Shown: positions 53,150-63,332 of the stretch, one piece after another | How the letters are laid out: each line of letters begins with the position of its first letter | Position numbering within the stretch: the stretch's first letter is position 1 | Source: Medicago truncatula | Lineage: Eukaryota; Streptophyta; Magnoliopsida; Fabales; Fabaceae | Length of the DNA: 64,000 nt | Direction: 5' to 3' | NCBI RefSeq assembly: GCF_003473485.1 | Contig: NC_053042.1 | Span: 42,567,262-42,631,261 of the forward strand | Made by a program: the position numbers and the translations under genes | The notes under the pieces: model-generated | Database searches by the model: none | The model's input: the letters and a program-made list of their open reading frames with translations, nothing else | Told to the model about the DNA's origin: nothing

Positions 53150-53761
53150 ATGGGTTTTCTTGAGTCGTTTCTGCTGAACGGAGTTCATATCAAGACCACC
53201 GTAACAAACAAGCAGCAAGAGGTTGACAACCTACTATGGTCCTTCTTACGTCCTGCAAATTATAATGGACCAAAGGTAATCGGGTTCGATGTCGAGTTGT
53301 CAATGTTTGAAAATAAGGTATCAGAGGAAGAAATCTACGACAATTCCGAATGTGCAACTCTGCACCTATGTAATGGCCAGTTGTGTCTTATTATTCAGCT
53401 ATGTCATTTAGATTCAGTTCCCACATCATTGCTTAACTTTCTTCGACTGCCAGATTATACCTTTGTCAGTGTTGGTATTAAAGATGATTTGGCTAAGCTT
53501 AAGAAGGAATATGGGATTAGATGCAGAAATGCTGTGGAACTTGGACCTCTTGCTGCTAGTGTCTTGAAAGTGCCTCGTTTGGCTTTCTGTGGTGTTGATG
53601 AACTAACTGTTGCTGTCAATAAGCTTGATCTTGGAAAGCATAGGCCTTTAAATACGCTGTATAAGGATTGGGGTCAATCTAACCTTTGAAAAAAACTTGC
53701 TAAACTTGCTACTATTAATGTTTACTCTTACTACATGATCGGGAGCACATTGCTTAATTAG
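53150..53761 (+). pseudogene. WRN-exonuclease-like locus 5, C-terminal nonsense change
   Basis: Closest paralog of locus 3. The frame runs cleanly from 53150 to a TGA at 53687-53689, where locus 3 has a Gly codon (SNL-stop-KKLAKLATIN versus SNLGKKLAKLATVN). It then stays open to TAG at 53759-53761. Motif I is VIGFDVEL. Motif II, SVGIKDDLAKL, uniquely keeps an Asp. The motif III region, with Asn for Asp, lies after the stop. The product would be 179 residues, missing the last helix. The TATA-like element of locus 3 is CTATTCAAA here. Either a young pseudogene or a truncated but expressed form; I favour pseudogene. Confidence 0.8.
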
Positions 53762-55304
53762 TTGTTAAATCAAGATAATTACTTGTACTTTGCATTGTTT
53801 TGCTTCTTAAGTTGGAATTTAGTTCTACTATTTACTAATCAAGTATGTTTGTTTGTTTCTATATCCTACTTAGCCCTGTTTATTTAATTTAATTTTTGTT
53901 TAATGGTATTCTCTACTCATCGGTTGACTGTTCTAAGTTAAGAAGTGAGCTTCTGATAATTGAATTGACCAGCTGCTAAGGGGTAAGGCAGAACCGCACG
54001 ATTGAAATTTTTTCATTTCTGAGTCAATTCTGTCGTTAGTCTCTAATATACCGAGTTCAGAACTTCAGATAAGCCACCTAGAAGAAAAATGATCCATTTT
54101 TAGTTGATTATTAAAATAAAGATATTGCTAACGAGTGTCACATGAGCATTGTATAAAAATTCCTGTAAAATAAATTTTCTCTTAAAAATACAAATTGTTA
54201 CTTTTATCTAAGTAATAATTACACAATTTTTTAACATAAATTTACTACTTTTAGTTTACTCTAACCAATGTCACCAGGGCACTCGTTAAATATTGTTCTT
54301 GAAATAAACCATCTATGTCCGATCATATCATGGTAAAATACAATATAACGAGAACGATAACTAGAATATTTTAAAAGTATATTATAAAAATGAGCGGTGC
54401 TATTTCTCTAAACAAGGTTTATCCCGAGCCAATCACGAAATGCTTGTTGGCCAATTAAAATTGCTTTTTGCCGGAAATCAGGGAGGGAGAGTTGTTAAGT
54501 TAGGAAAGGTACAGAGAAAATACACGCTCGTGAAATTCTCCTATAAAAATGCACCAGGCCAATATCATCATCGAATTAATGTCTTTGATTGTATTGTTGG
54601 TCTCTCAAACGATAACGAGAATGGTTAGCTTATTGATATGGCATTAAAATGTGCCCTAACAAAATACTTTCATTGATCTTGTATATATATATAAGCAAAA
54701 AGTTAGTGCTTTTATTTAAATTTGGATTAAATACATATAAACATGAGAGAAGTATAAGCATGGTTTTAAAAATTGAATCAGACCGGTCGGCTGGACTAGT
54801 CCAACCAGGAATCATTTGGGTGATCGGTTCGATTTGATAGTCAGATCGGCCATGTTTTTAAATTGGCGCGAACCGGTATGACTCAATCTAAACCGATGAA
54901 CCAACAGTTGTAACAAACCGGATCGGCTTAAGTTAACCATAACATCAAAGAATAACTATACAATACAATTGATATAGATATTTTACTTGGTCACAACTAT
55001 TTTTTAGCACATTTATTTTTATTAATTTAAACATGTACCTAGTAAGAATATATATCTCATGTACTATTAATTTGATCCAAGCCCGGTGGGACAGACGGCG
55101 TCGTCGTGGTGCATGAAATATATATATATATATATATATGGGCTGCTAACTTACTCCCACCTAAAAACATGAAGGAGTAAGTTAGCAAGCCTACTCCCAC
55201 TTACTTTTTATCAAAAACTACCTTGCATCTTTAATAAACAACATTTTCATAGATGGGCATTATTGTAATTTGCTTTTTGTAACTTTTTTTTGAAACATTG
55301 TTTA
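53762..55304. other. Intergenic DNA between WEX locus 5 and the LINE
   Basis: No gene. 54770-54905 has CGG-rich repeat words (GACCGGTCGGCTGGACTAGT). A TA microsatellite is at about 55116-55139. An inverted repeat GCTAACTTACTCC / GGAGTAAGTTAGC is at about 55145-55187. A 62-codon frame at 54440 is not recognised. Confidence 0.45.
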
Positions 55305-55858
55305 CTTTTTTTTTTTTTTTGATGAAAGGGAGGGCCGAAGCTCGGAAGAAATTACATCTTAATCAAGCGCGGAAAAGTAACCCCCGCTTGATCAGCAGCT
55401 AACAAATGGTTAATTTGAGTCGGACACGACTCATAAAACATCATCTCATTCCCCATGATACATCCAATATTAGCTAACGCATCAGCGCACCTAGTTGCTT
55501 CACGATACGAATGTTTAACCTTCACTTCCCATTCCATTTGAAGAAGTTTTCTAATTTTTTGAACAAAACTCCTACCACTCGCATTGCTTTCCTTCCCACT
55601 CGTAATAATATTCACAACCACCAAAGAATCCACATTTAATTCTACTGCAGTGAACCCCATACGTTTTGCACACCGGAGACCTTCCAAAACTCCCCATAGC
55701 TCTGCAATAAAAGCATCACACTTCCCTAAAAATTTGGAGAACCCCGCTAACCACTCGCCTTCCGAACCTCTAATAAGAGCATGTTTGACCCTACTTATTT
55801 TCCACTTCTCTTCTACTTCTAAGAAGAAGTGGGGCCAAACACATAAAGCTCTTAATAA

Positions 55859-56680
55859 AATAACAAAACTTCAATTACCCCCCTGAAATTTCAAAACGTT
55901 AGTCAATTTACCCCCTCCGTCAAATTTTTCTGTTAGTGAACATGACGTTTTGCAAATACCCCCCCTGAAGATTTGCACTTATGTGTAAAATGCCCCCTAA
56001 ACTTTAAAATTTATATTATTTTTTTCTTAAAAACAAACAATTAATAGTTAAATATTAAAACTAACTATTAATTTTGGAATTTGGGAAAACTACGTGCATA
56101 TATATACATCAAAATAGGCTCCAAAATGGGAAAAATATGTATTTTTTAAAGTGACAATAATGGGATGATTTGTGGATTAATATTGGGGGTTGTGTAGTTT
56201 AAATTGTTTGAGCAAATTGTTGAAGGAGTTGGAGGAGCTAAAAGACTAAGATGGTGAAGGAGAAAATATAAATTTAAATCTGATTATTAATTTGTTTATA
56301 AACCTCTAAAAATAATAATTTGTCTATTAGAAATAACCATTATTGCCACTTTAAAAATAACAATTTTTCCCTATTTTGATGTATATATGTATGTAGTTTT
56401 TCCAAACTCCAAAATTAATAGTTAGCTTTAATATTTAACTATTAATTGTTTGTTTTTAAGAAAAAAATAATATAAATTTTTAAGTTTCGGGGCATTTTGC
56501 ACATATGTGCAAAACTTCAGTGGGGTATTTGCAAAACGTCATGTTCACTAACAGAAAAATTTGACGGAGGGGGTAAATTGACTAACGTTGTGAAATTTCA
56601 GGGGGTAATTGAAGTTTTGTTAATTTCAAAGGATAATTGATGAATCTTACAATTTCATGGGGGAAATTGACTATTTACTC
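55859..56680. mobile_element. Foldback element with long inverted arms, copy 2 (left end truncated)
   Basis: Arms match copy 1 at 9833-10957 (blocks AATTACCCCCCTGAAATT and GACGTTTTGCAAA) and end at ATTTACTC on the right. About 60 bases of the outer left arm are missing. The loop (about 56160-56330) is the reverse complement of the copy 1 loop. Non-coding. Confidence 0.85.
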
Positions 56681-56903
56681 ATAAAATAAATGTCTTTTTT
56701 ACAAAGAAGGAAATCCAATAAAAGTCAGTTTGAAAATAAGTTGTGAAAGGGAACTTTAGGACAACTTTTCGGAGGTAAAATTTACTTCTGCACATTCAAC
56801 ACAGGCCAACATATTCCTATTTTTTATTAATTTTTGGTAAAATCCCGCCAATCCTTTTTTTCCCTTTTCAAGAAACCGCCAAAAGTGCATAAAACCTAGT
56901 CAT

Positions 56904-57036
56904 ATACTCCCTCCGGTCACTATTATAAGCAAAAATTTATTTTTTAGATTCATTAAATAAATGATGTATATAGTCTATATAAATGACCATATACATCATT
57001 TATTGAATGAATCTAAAAAGTAAACTTTTGGAGTAT
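56904..57036. mobile_element. Stowaway-like palindromic MITE
   Basis: Ends TACTCCCTCCGGTCACTATT and a decayed AAACTTTTGGAGTA. It has a TTAGATTCATTAAATAAATG core paired with its complement. Close to 46588-46736. Confidence 0.85.
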
Positions 57037-58760
57037 ATCTCTTCCATTTCAGTGCTTTCTGCCACACCTATGCTTGCTGCCGCCGCTGACCATTGGTGCA
57101 GGTACATTTTTATATTTTATTCTTTTGATTTAAATATATCTTGTTTAATTTTTGTCCTTTTGTTGCTTATCTTTCCTTATGCCTTTTATATGATATATTA
57201 CTGTACATAGTTATTATATTTTGGTTGCTTTCTCCTGTCATCAACATATTCAAAATATGTAATTTTATTCTTTAGTGATAATCTTGTTAAAAAGCCCATA
57301 TTAAATTCAGTTATGTGTTTTGTCTATCAGTACTAGCTTGCTTTTTGTTTATTATATTGTTTGATTACCTTTGATCTTATATGGATCTTTATCTCGGTAA
57401 GTCTATTCAGTTTCTTACCTATTAGTTTTCTTAGATCTCTTTTTCATCCATTTAGAATAAATGAATTGCAACTATGGCTACTAATGTCATTTTTTTGAAA
57501 TTGTTTATAGATTTCTTCTAATCAGATCAATGAGCATTCAAGAAAAGTTAAAAAAAGAAAATGCATGTTTTATAAAATATGTTATGGGGCAGCGATGATT
57601 GCATATGAATATCATATAAAGTACTTACTAAAGCAAGGTAATAGATTTCTTTATTCTCATGGATGGACTTGGATTCGAGAAACTCTTAACACCGAGATGA
57701 AAGTTATAATATGTTTAGAATGGAAACTCATGCTGTATAATGGAAGCTACATGGACAGAGCTAGAAATCAAATAGCCACTAAGTTGTTGGAAAACAAAAA
57801 TCGTTCAAGTTTATGATGTGTTATGTTTCTAATATTGGATTACCAAACGCTTTCAATTTAATTTATGATAATGTTTTATATAATAATTTATACATTTTCA
57901 TTTGGTCTAAAAAAAATCAGGCCTTTACAAAATTTAATTTTTTATAAAAGAAAAAAAAAATCTTTTATTTTATTTATGATAATTTGTAATAAAATCTCAA
58001 AGCTCTTTTAAAAATATTTTGCCAAACAAATTTGAACTTAAAAGTACTAATTAAGTTGAAAAAAACAACAAATACCAAACAACTTTAACTTCAACTTCAA
58101 AGTTTTAATTTTCAACTTTATTCTAAAAGTGACCTTTAGACCTAAAAAAAAGTAGGGTCAAACGAACCCTAAGTCCTCCACACCCCGCGATACTACCATC
58201 CTTACAAGCTTCGTTAGTATTGATCTTGACCCACGCAATCAGTGGTTCCTTCCATCCCACTTCCTCCAAATGTCTCGGCTGAGATATCACAATAACAGAC
58301 TTTGCTAATACATTGTGATAATAATTAACATAACTCATAATAATATTTTTAGCATGTAAAGGTCTTTGGTAGTTGTCATTATGAGTTTCCTTGTTTCTCC
58401 AATTCCATATAGCGTGACAAGCGGTGGCCCAAAAGTCTCTCCACTCCACATTATGATTCCAATAGACATTAGTAAACAAATTAAATATAATCCAACTAGA
58501 TAAATCACCTTCAAAGAAACTTGTTCTTGCAGCATTGTCCACTGCACACAATCAAAGTGCCGTGGCTTTTGGACAGTCCCTCAAAACATGAATTTCAGAC
58601 TCAATCTCATCATGACAGAACCTACACATAGGATTACCAATCCCCATCTTATGCTTCCTCAAATTTGTTAACAATCTTCCATGGTAGAGCATTCACATAA
58701 AATGTTTTATACGTATTCTTCCACAACTTTAATCAAATCTCATCTTGTGCAGCATTGTCA

Positions 58761-59140
58761 AAATTTGACAGTATATGATAAGCTGATGCAATTGTTTACT
58801 TTTATTTGTTAACATCAACGTTGTTTTTTAACGTAATAATGGCGACAACCTTTTTTTTTTACGTAACGGCAACAACTTGTTTTTTTTTTTTTTTTTACAT
58901 TGTGATTTTTGTATAAACATTTTTGTATTGACGTGGCTTCATAGGAATTTTAGTTTTTTTAAACTGATGCTATTGCCATGATGTGATCAAACATAGAACA
59001 ACGTTGCAATTCATTCAAATAAAAGATGAATCGAAGAAGAAGTACTTTGCAATTTTCTGTCAAAAAAAAAAGAAGAACATAAGCTTATTGAAAATACTGA
59101 TGAATATCCTGAATTTTCATCACAAATAAATCGTGGTGGA
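58761..59140. other. Spacer between LINE and Myb-like gene
   Basis: AT-rich with two long poly-T runs (58851-58860 and about 58879-58896). The Myb-like frame extends upstream of 59141 without an ATG until a TGA near 59028. Confidence 0.4.
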
Positions 59141-59917
59141 ATGACAAGAGTTAATGAAGTCAATCCAATTCCAGAGGATACAACTCCTAAGAGCAAGAAA
59201 AACCAACAACCATCGTGGAACACTGAACAAAATTTAGTATTAATTAGTGGGTGGATAAAATATGGAATATGCAGTGTTGTCGGGAGAAACCAGACAAGTG
59301 AACCATATTGGTGTAAAATTGCTGAGTATTGTAATGAGCATTGCTCATTCAATTCTCCGCGCGATGCAGCTGCATGCCAAAACCGTTTTAATTATATGAG
59401 CAAATTAATAAATAAATGGGTTGGTGCTTATGATGGCGCTAAGCGTTTGCAAGGAAGCGGTTCGTCAGAAGATGATGTTTTGGCAAAAGCCCAGGAATTA
59501 TATGCATGTGGGAAGAATGTTCAATTTACTTTAAAGGAAGAATGCCGCGCTCTCCGTGATCAACCACGTCATGGTAGTCAAATGGGAGGAAATGTTGGGT
59601 CAGGAAATAGTGGATCTAAGAGATCTCACGGGGACTCAGTAGGATCTAGTGCTCGTCCAATGGGTAGGGAGGCAGCTAAAAAAAAAGGTAAAAAGAAAAG
59701 CAAGGACGCTGCTTCCTTGGAGGAAGTGAAAAAGGAGTGGGTTGAATTCAAAGAAATCAAAGTACAAGAGATTGAACAATTGAAATAGTTCACCTTGGTG
59801 CAACAGGAGAAAAACAGATTGAAGAAAATGAAACTGTATGTAAAGTTAAATTCCGAAGAGCATCTCGATGACCGGAAAAAAGAGTTGTTGGAAAAGTTGG
59901 AGCGTGAGCTGTTTTGA
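59141..59917 (+). pseudogene. PIF/Harbinger-associated Myb/SANT-like protein gene, in-frame stop
   Basis: Encodes the plant family often labelled 'glutathione S-transferase T3-like' or 'NAM-associated'. A trihelix/Myb-like domain (PSWNTEQNLVLISGWIKYG ... WCKIAEYCNEHC ... NRFNYMSKLINKWVGAYDGA, about residues 25-98) is followed by a Ser/Gly-rich linker, a Lys-rich stretch (KKKGKKKSKDAAS) and a coiled-coil C-terminus. A TAG at 59786-59788 interrupts the coiled coil; the same frame continues (VQQEKNRLKKMK ... KLERELF) to TGA at 59915-59917. Such proteins partner the Harbinger transposase for DNA binding and nuclear import. No TIRs or nuclease gene are found around it, so it is a stranded or decayed element gene. 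A 215-residue product keeping the DNA-binding domain is possible. Confidence 0.8.
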
Positions 59918-60052
59918 AAATTGCAATCCAATATTTGTTTGTATTCGGTCAAAATTGTCGGTGTTGTCAAGACCTCAGTGTTTGCTTTAATAATTGTCAG
60001 TGTTGTCAAGTTCTCAGTGATAGTCCCTAGTGTTGTCTAGTCCCTCGTGACT

Positions 60053-60208
60053 TATTTCACCTACTATTTGCTTTAATAATTATGGCAACTGTGTGCCCAT
60101 TATTTCACCTACTATTTGCTTTAATAATTATGCTCACTGTATGCCCATTATTTCACCTACTATTTGCTTTAATAATTATGCCCACTGTGTACCCATTATT
60201 TCACCTAC
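60053..60208 (+). repeat. 48-base tandem repeat, about 3.2 copies
   Basis: Units start at 60053, 60101, 60149 and 60197, each beginning TATTTCACCTACTATTTGCT. Units differ at only a few positions. The array ends about 55 bases upstream of WEX fragment 6. Confidence 0.93.
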
Positions 60209-60261
60209 AATAACTTATTTCAAATCTGTCACTGTCCACCACACAATGTACTTATATATAG

Positions 60262-60405
60262 GGACTCATATCTATCAAAACCATTACTACAGATAAGCAG
60301 AATGTGGTGGATGACCATATTTTTTCTTTTGGTTCAACAAGTAATTCCAATCATAAGACAAAGGTTATTGGGTTTGACACCGAGTGGCTTGCACCTAATC
60401 CTGTT
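60262..60405 (+). pseudogene. WRN-exonuclease-like locus 6, N-terminal fragment
   Basis: One frame (starting GGA at 60262) reads LISIKTITTDKQNVVDDHIF and then KTKVIGFDTEWLAPN, matching the family N-terminus and motif I of loci 1 and 7. There is no ATG: the place of the start is taken by a TATATATAGG stretch. Similarity stops at about 60405 and the rest of the domain is absent. A broken relic. Confidence 0.8.
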
Positions 60406-62695
60406 AAAATGAAATTAAAATACCCCCCTCTGATCTGTTTGACATTGGCTAAGTAGCGATAGCGAGCATGCCAAGAACAGGTGAGAAATCAAACTATCAC
60501 CATCAGCCTTAATCCATTCATGCATATCAGAAGTAGACAAAAAATAAGTATGCTGCCAACAAATTGTTTTGCCATTATGAGGCAGAATAGCAACAATCCC
60601 TTCTAAATTATTTAAGCAAAATTATTTAACAGTTGTGAATTATTTGCGAAAGTCAAAAGTATTGAACTGTTATTTGATATTGCTGCTATCACATGTCTTA
60701 TACTGAAAACAACCTTGATCCAATTTTATCTTCTTCGAGTTATATTTACTACATTTAAAGTAATTGCTTGTAAAAAGGTGTCTCTGACAGTGAACCTTGA
60801 TCCAAACTTTAAAATATAACTTCTTCGAGTTAATATTGTAAAAAGTTGAAGTTTGGATCAAGGTTCAAATTATTTGAAGTTATACTGAAATTTGAGGTTT
60901 TATCTTCTTCGAGTTATATTTAATTACTACAGAAATTTCGAGCAAATATTTTGAACCAAAGTGAGATTGAGTTATTTAGTTTCAAATTTCTCCCTTTACC
61001 AAAGGTTCTATTTGGAGTAGGTAAACTAGTGACTGCCCCAGAATGGTTCGCACCCATTTAAATTGGACTTGCTTGGTGAAGAACCAAAAAAAAAAAAAAA
61101 AAACACAAGTTGTAGTTAATTTTCTTTTGAATATGGATATGTGCAGAGTATCCTGAGGCAGCTAGTTATACAAAGACCCACATTTGATGTCCAGAGATGA
61201 TGTAGACCTAGCGTATTCTTAGTATCTAGATCAATCATGTGTTAGGAGAGGAGGATTGAGGCGTTTGTGTCGTCAACCTATGGGATACTGCACTTAGATA
61301 TATGCCTTGGTATTTCAAATACATTATTTCACTTATTTATTGGAGGGCCTGGGTTACACATGAGAGAAAAAAACTGGAGACAATCTCCTCCCTTACCTAT
61401 TATCCATACTTGAAGGAGGGCAAATGAAGCCATCTGAAGAAGGTTGCAGTGGCAGCACCACATGAGCATAGAGGTACTCCCGCAGACTTGATCCCAAGAT
61501 ATAGATGTATGATACACTTAGCCTTTATGATGCTTTTGCTGGGAGTGGGGGGTGAGGGGAACAAGAGGTCACTCCTGCTTGGGATTCTATGCATTATATT
61601 CTCATGGAAGCAAGTGATGTCTTCCACTACCAAGGAAGCATGAGGAGAGGTGTGCATAAGTCAAAGTAGAATACATTATGGGTGTATTTTTATTTTTTTT
61701 TGACATATTTGGTCATGAGATACATGTATTTTGTAACTTCTGACTTCTATGATTTTGGTAAAGATATTTGGTTGGTCGTATTTTAAATCTCATTTAATTT
61801 AAAATAAACGAGATGGAGAAGTTTGATGATCCTTGAGATTAAAATGCTAAGTGACTGTAAAAAAATCTTTTTGGTGAGACCTACATTACCCCTTGATGAA
61901 CTGACGGTAATTAACTCCTAATGAAAAGTAGGATTCGATTGTGGAACGAAGAAGATCAAGATCACATGTCGAATGAAGAAGATGAAGAGGTTTGATGTTC
62001 TTGAGATGAAAATTAACTAATTGTAAGAATAAAGATGAAAAAAATTAGATTTTTCTTTGATAGAAATAAATTATCCCCAATTAAACAAAGGATAATGTAT
62101 AAAAAACCTAATGTTACACTCTCTAAATTGAAGAGCCAACTTAATGGTCATCTCAAATTTGGTGATACTAGATTGGCATGTGTTGAGTATTGTTCCCCAT
62201 CAATTGGTTCATATGGATGTGTTCTGTTCAAAGAAAATAACATTTCAAAAAGACAACAATGTGAGAATCATGTTCTCTATACGCGCACAATATCATTCAA
62301 AGACATCAACCAAATTATACATTACATTGGTTATATTTGTTTCATGCTTTTGAATCTTCCTCGGTTCGACCTAGGACAATCGAAGAAATCATTCCATGCG
62401 TTATTTAACCCGATTGAAAAACCACATCATCTTGCAAGAGGAGTGCTACAAACTTAACTCATGTATGATCTTTTTGTGTCTAATTCATGTCTTAAATTTG
62501 GTAAGGAACAAAAAAAATCCAAGAGCCTATATAAGAGGAGAAATTCACTTGATTTAATATTTTATTATGGCCCAAGCCCATAATAAAACACACGCTTAAC
62601 CCTAAATCAACTATTTATCATTATAGAAGCTGCGCCGTATCTTTCTTCCAAGTTCCATCTGCTTCATTTTCCCATTCTTCTTCTTCCATCATGAC
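60406..62695. other. Intergenic DNA between WEX loci 6 and 7
   Basis: 60430-60605 reads on the minus strand like a fragment of some coding sequence (NGKTICWQHTYF, DMHEWIKADGDSLISHLFLA) that I cannot place. 60700-60910 has repeats of TTATCTTCTTCGAGTTATAT. A 140-codon frame at 62035-62457 resembles nothing known. A TATA box for locus 7 is at 62528. Confidence 0.4.
62528..62535 (+). promoter_or_regulatory. Possible TATA box of WEX locus 7
   Basis: TATATAAG, about 160 bases upstream of the ATG at 62696; this implies a leader of roughly 130 bases. Confidence 0.45.
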
Positions 62696-63332
62696 ATGGA
62701 AAACATGAATTATGTTAGTGTTGAGTCGTTCAATCTGAACGGTGTTTCCATCAATACCACTGTTGTATATGATCATGATGTATATGGGGATGAGCCGCAT
62801 GAGGTTGATGACTATATCTCGCGTTTCTTGAGCCCAGCTTATGACACGACAAAGGTTTTTTGGGTCTGGTGCCGAGTGGCATGTGCCTCCTTATTCACCA
62901 TCGTCTAAATGCAGCTCTGTGCACCTCTGCGATGGAGTTTCGTATCTCATTATTATGTTTAGTGGTGCTTATGAAAGGGTTCCCCAATCACCGGTTAGTT
63001 TTCTTAATCTTCCAAATTACACCTTCGTTGGTTTTGGTATCAAAGATAATGTGGCTAAGTTGGAGTCAAATTATGGTTGTGGAATCATAAATGCTGTTGA
63101 ACTTGGACCCTTGGCTGCTACTGCCATGAAGAAACCTCGTTTGGCTTATATCGGTGTTGATGAGCTGCTTTCTGTGGTCACTGGGCTTTCTCTTCGAAAC
63201 CAAAGGCCTGTACGCATCTTCTATGATTGGGAAAACCGTAAACATTTCACAGAACTTGTTAAAACCGCTACTATTAATGTTTACTCTTATCAAAAGATTG
63301 GGAGAAAATTGCTTGCTTATGATTGGGAGTAG
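62696..63332 (+). pseudogene. WRN-exonuclease-like locus 7, one-base frameshift in motif I
   Basis: The start (SVESFNLNGVSINTTV) is in one frame and the rest (AEWHVPP ... VHLCDGVSYLIIMF, GFGIKDNVAKL, VELGPLAATAM, KTATINVYSYQKIG) is in the next. The shift falls in a run of six T at 62856-62861; one T fewer would restore the frame. Even so, the motif I Asp would be Gly (FGSGAEW). Motif II has Asn. Motif III has Asn for Asp and Lys for Tyr. The most diverged member of the array. Likely a pseudogene, unless the extra T is a sequencing error. Confidence 0.82.

Larger units (their letters stand above)
55777..58169. mobile_element. Harbinger-like TIR element inserted into the LINE RNase H domain
   Basis: Ends GAGCATGTTTGACCCTACTT and AAGTAGGGTCAAACGAACCC, with TAA on both sides (55774-55776 and 58170-58172). 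Removing the element plus one TAA rejoins the RNase H reading frame (GGL then IRGSEGEW). The right subterminal sequence matches that of 21505-24792. A possible remnant of a Harbinger nuclease N-terminus is at about 57590-57680 (IKYLLKQGNRFLYSHGWTWI), which is weak evidence. It hosts a foldback element (55859-56680) and a MITE (56904-57036). Confidence 0.85.
55305..58760 (-). mobile_element. 5'-truncated LINE with RNase H domain, split by a later insertion
   Basis: On the minus strand: a decayed zf-RVT region (MCRFC, then HDEIESEIHVLRDC, 58640-58560), a linker (WRDFWATACHAIWNWRNKE), then the RNase H start (KINTNEACKDGSIAGCGG, ending near 58173). It resumes at 55773 with RGSEGEWLAGFSKFLG, AELWGVLEGL, VELNVDSLVVV and RCADALAN. 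It ends in a poly-A tail (poly-T at 55305-55320 on the plus strand). Frameshifts and stops show it is dead, and the first RNase H Asp is Asn. The 2393-base gap is the TIR element at 55777-58169. Confidence 0.88.

Noticed and set aside
61329..61657. Several overlapping frames on both strands near 61.4 kb
   Set aside because: Both strands are open in the same place, products are unlike known proteins, and there are no conserved motifs.
62035..62457. 140-codon plus-strand open frame
   Set aside because: Length alone is not convincing in this region; the protein resembles nothing I know and lacks conserved motifs. A blastp hit in several species would change this.
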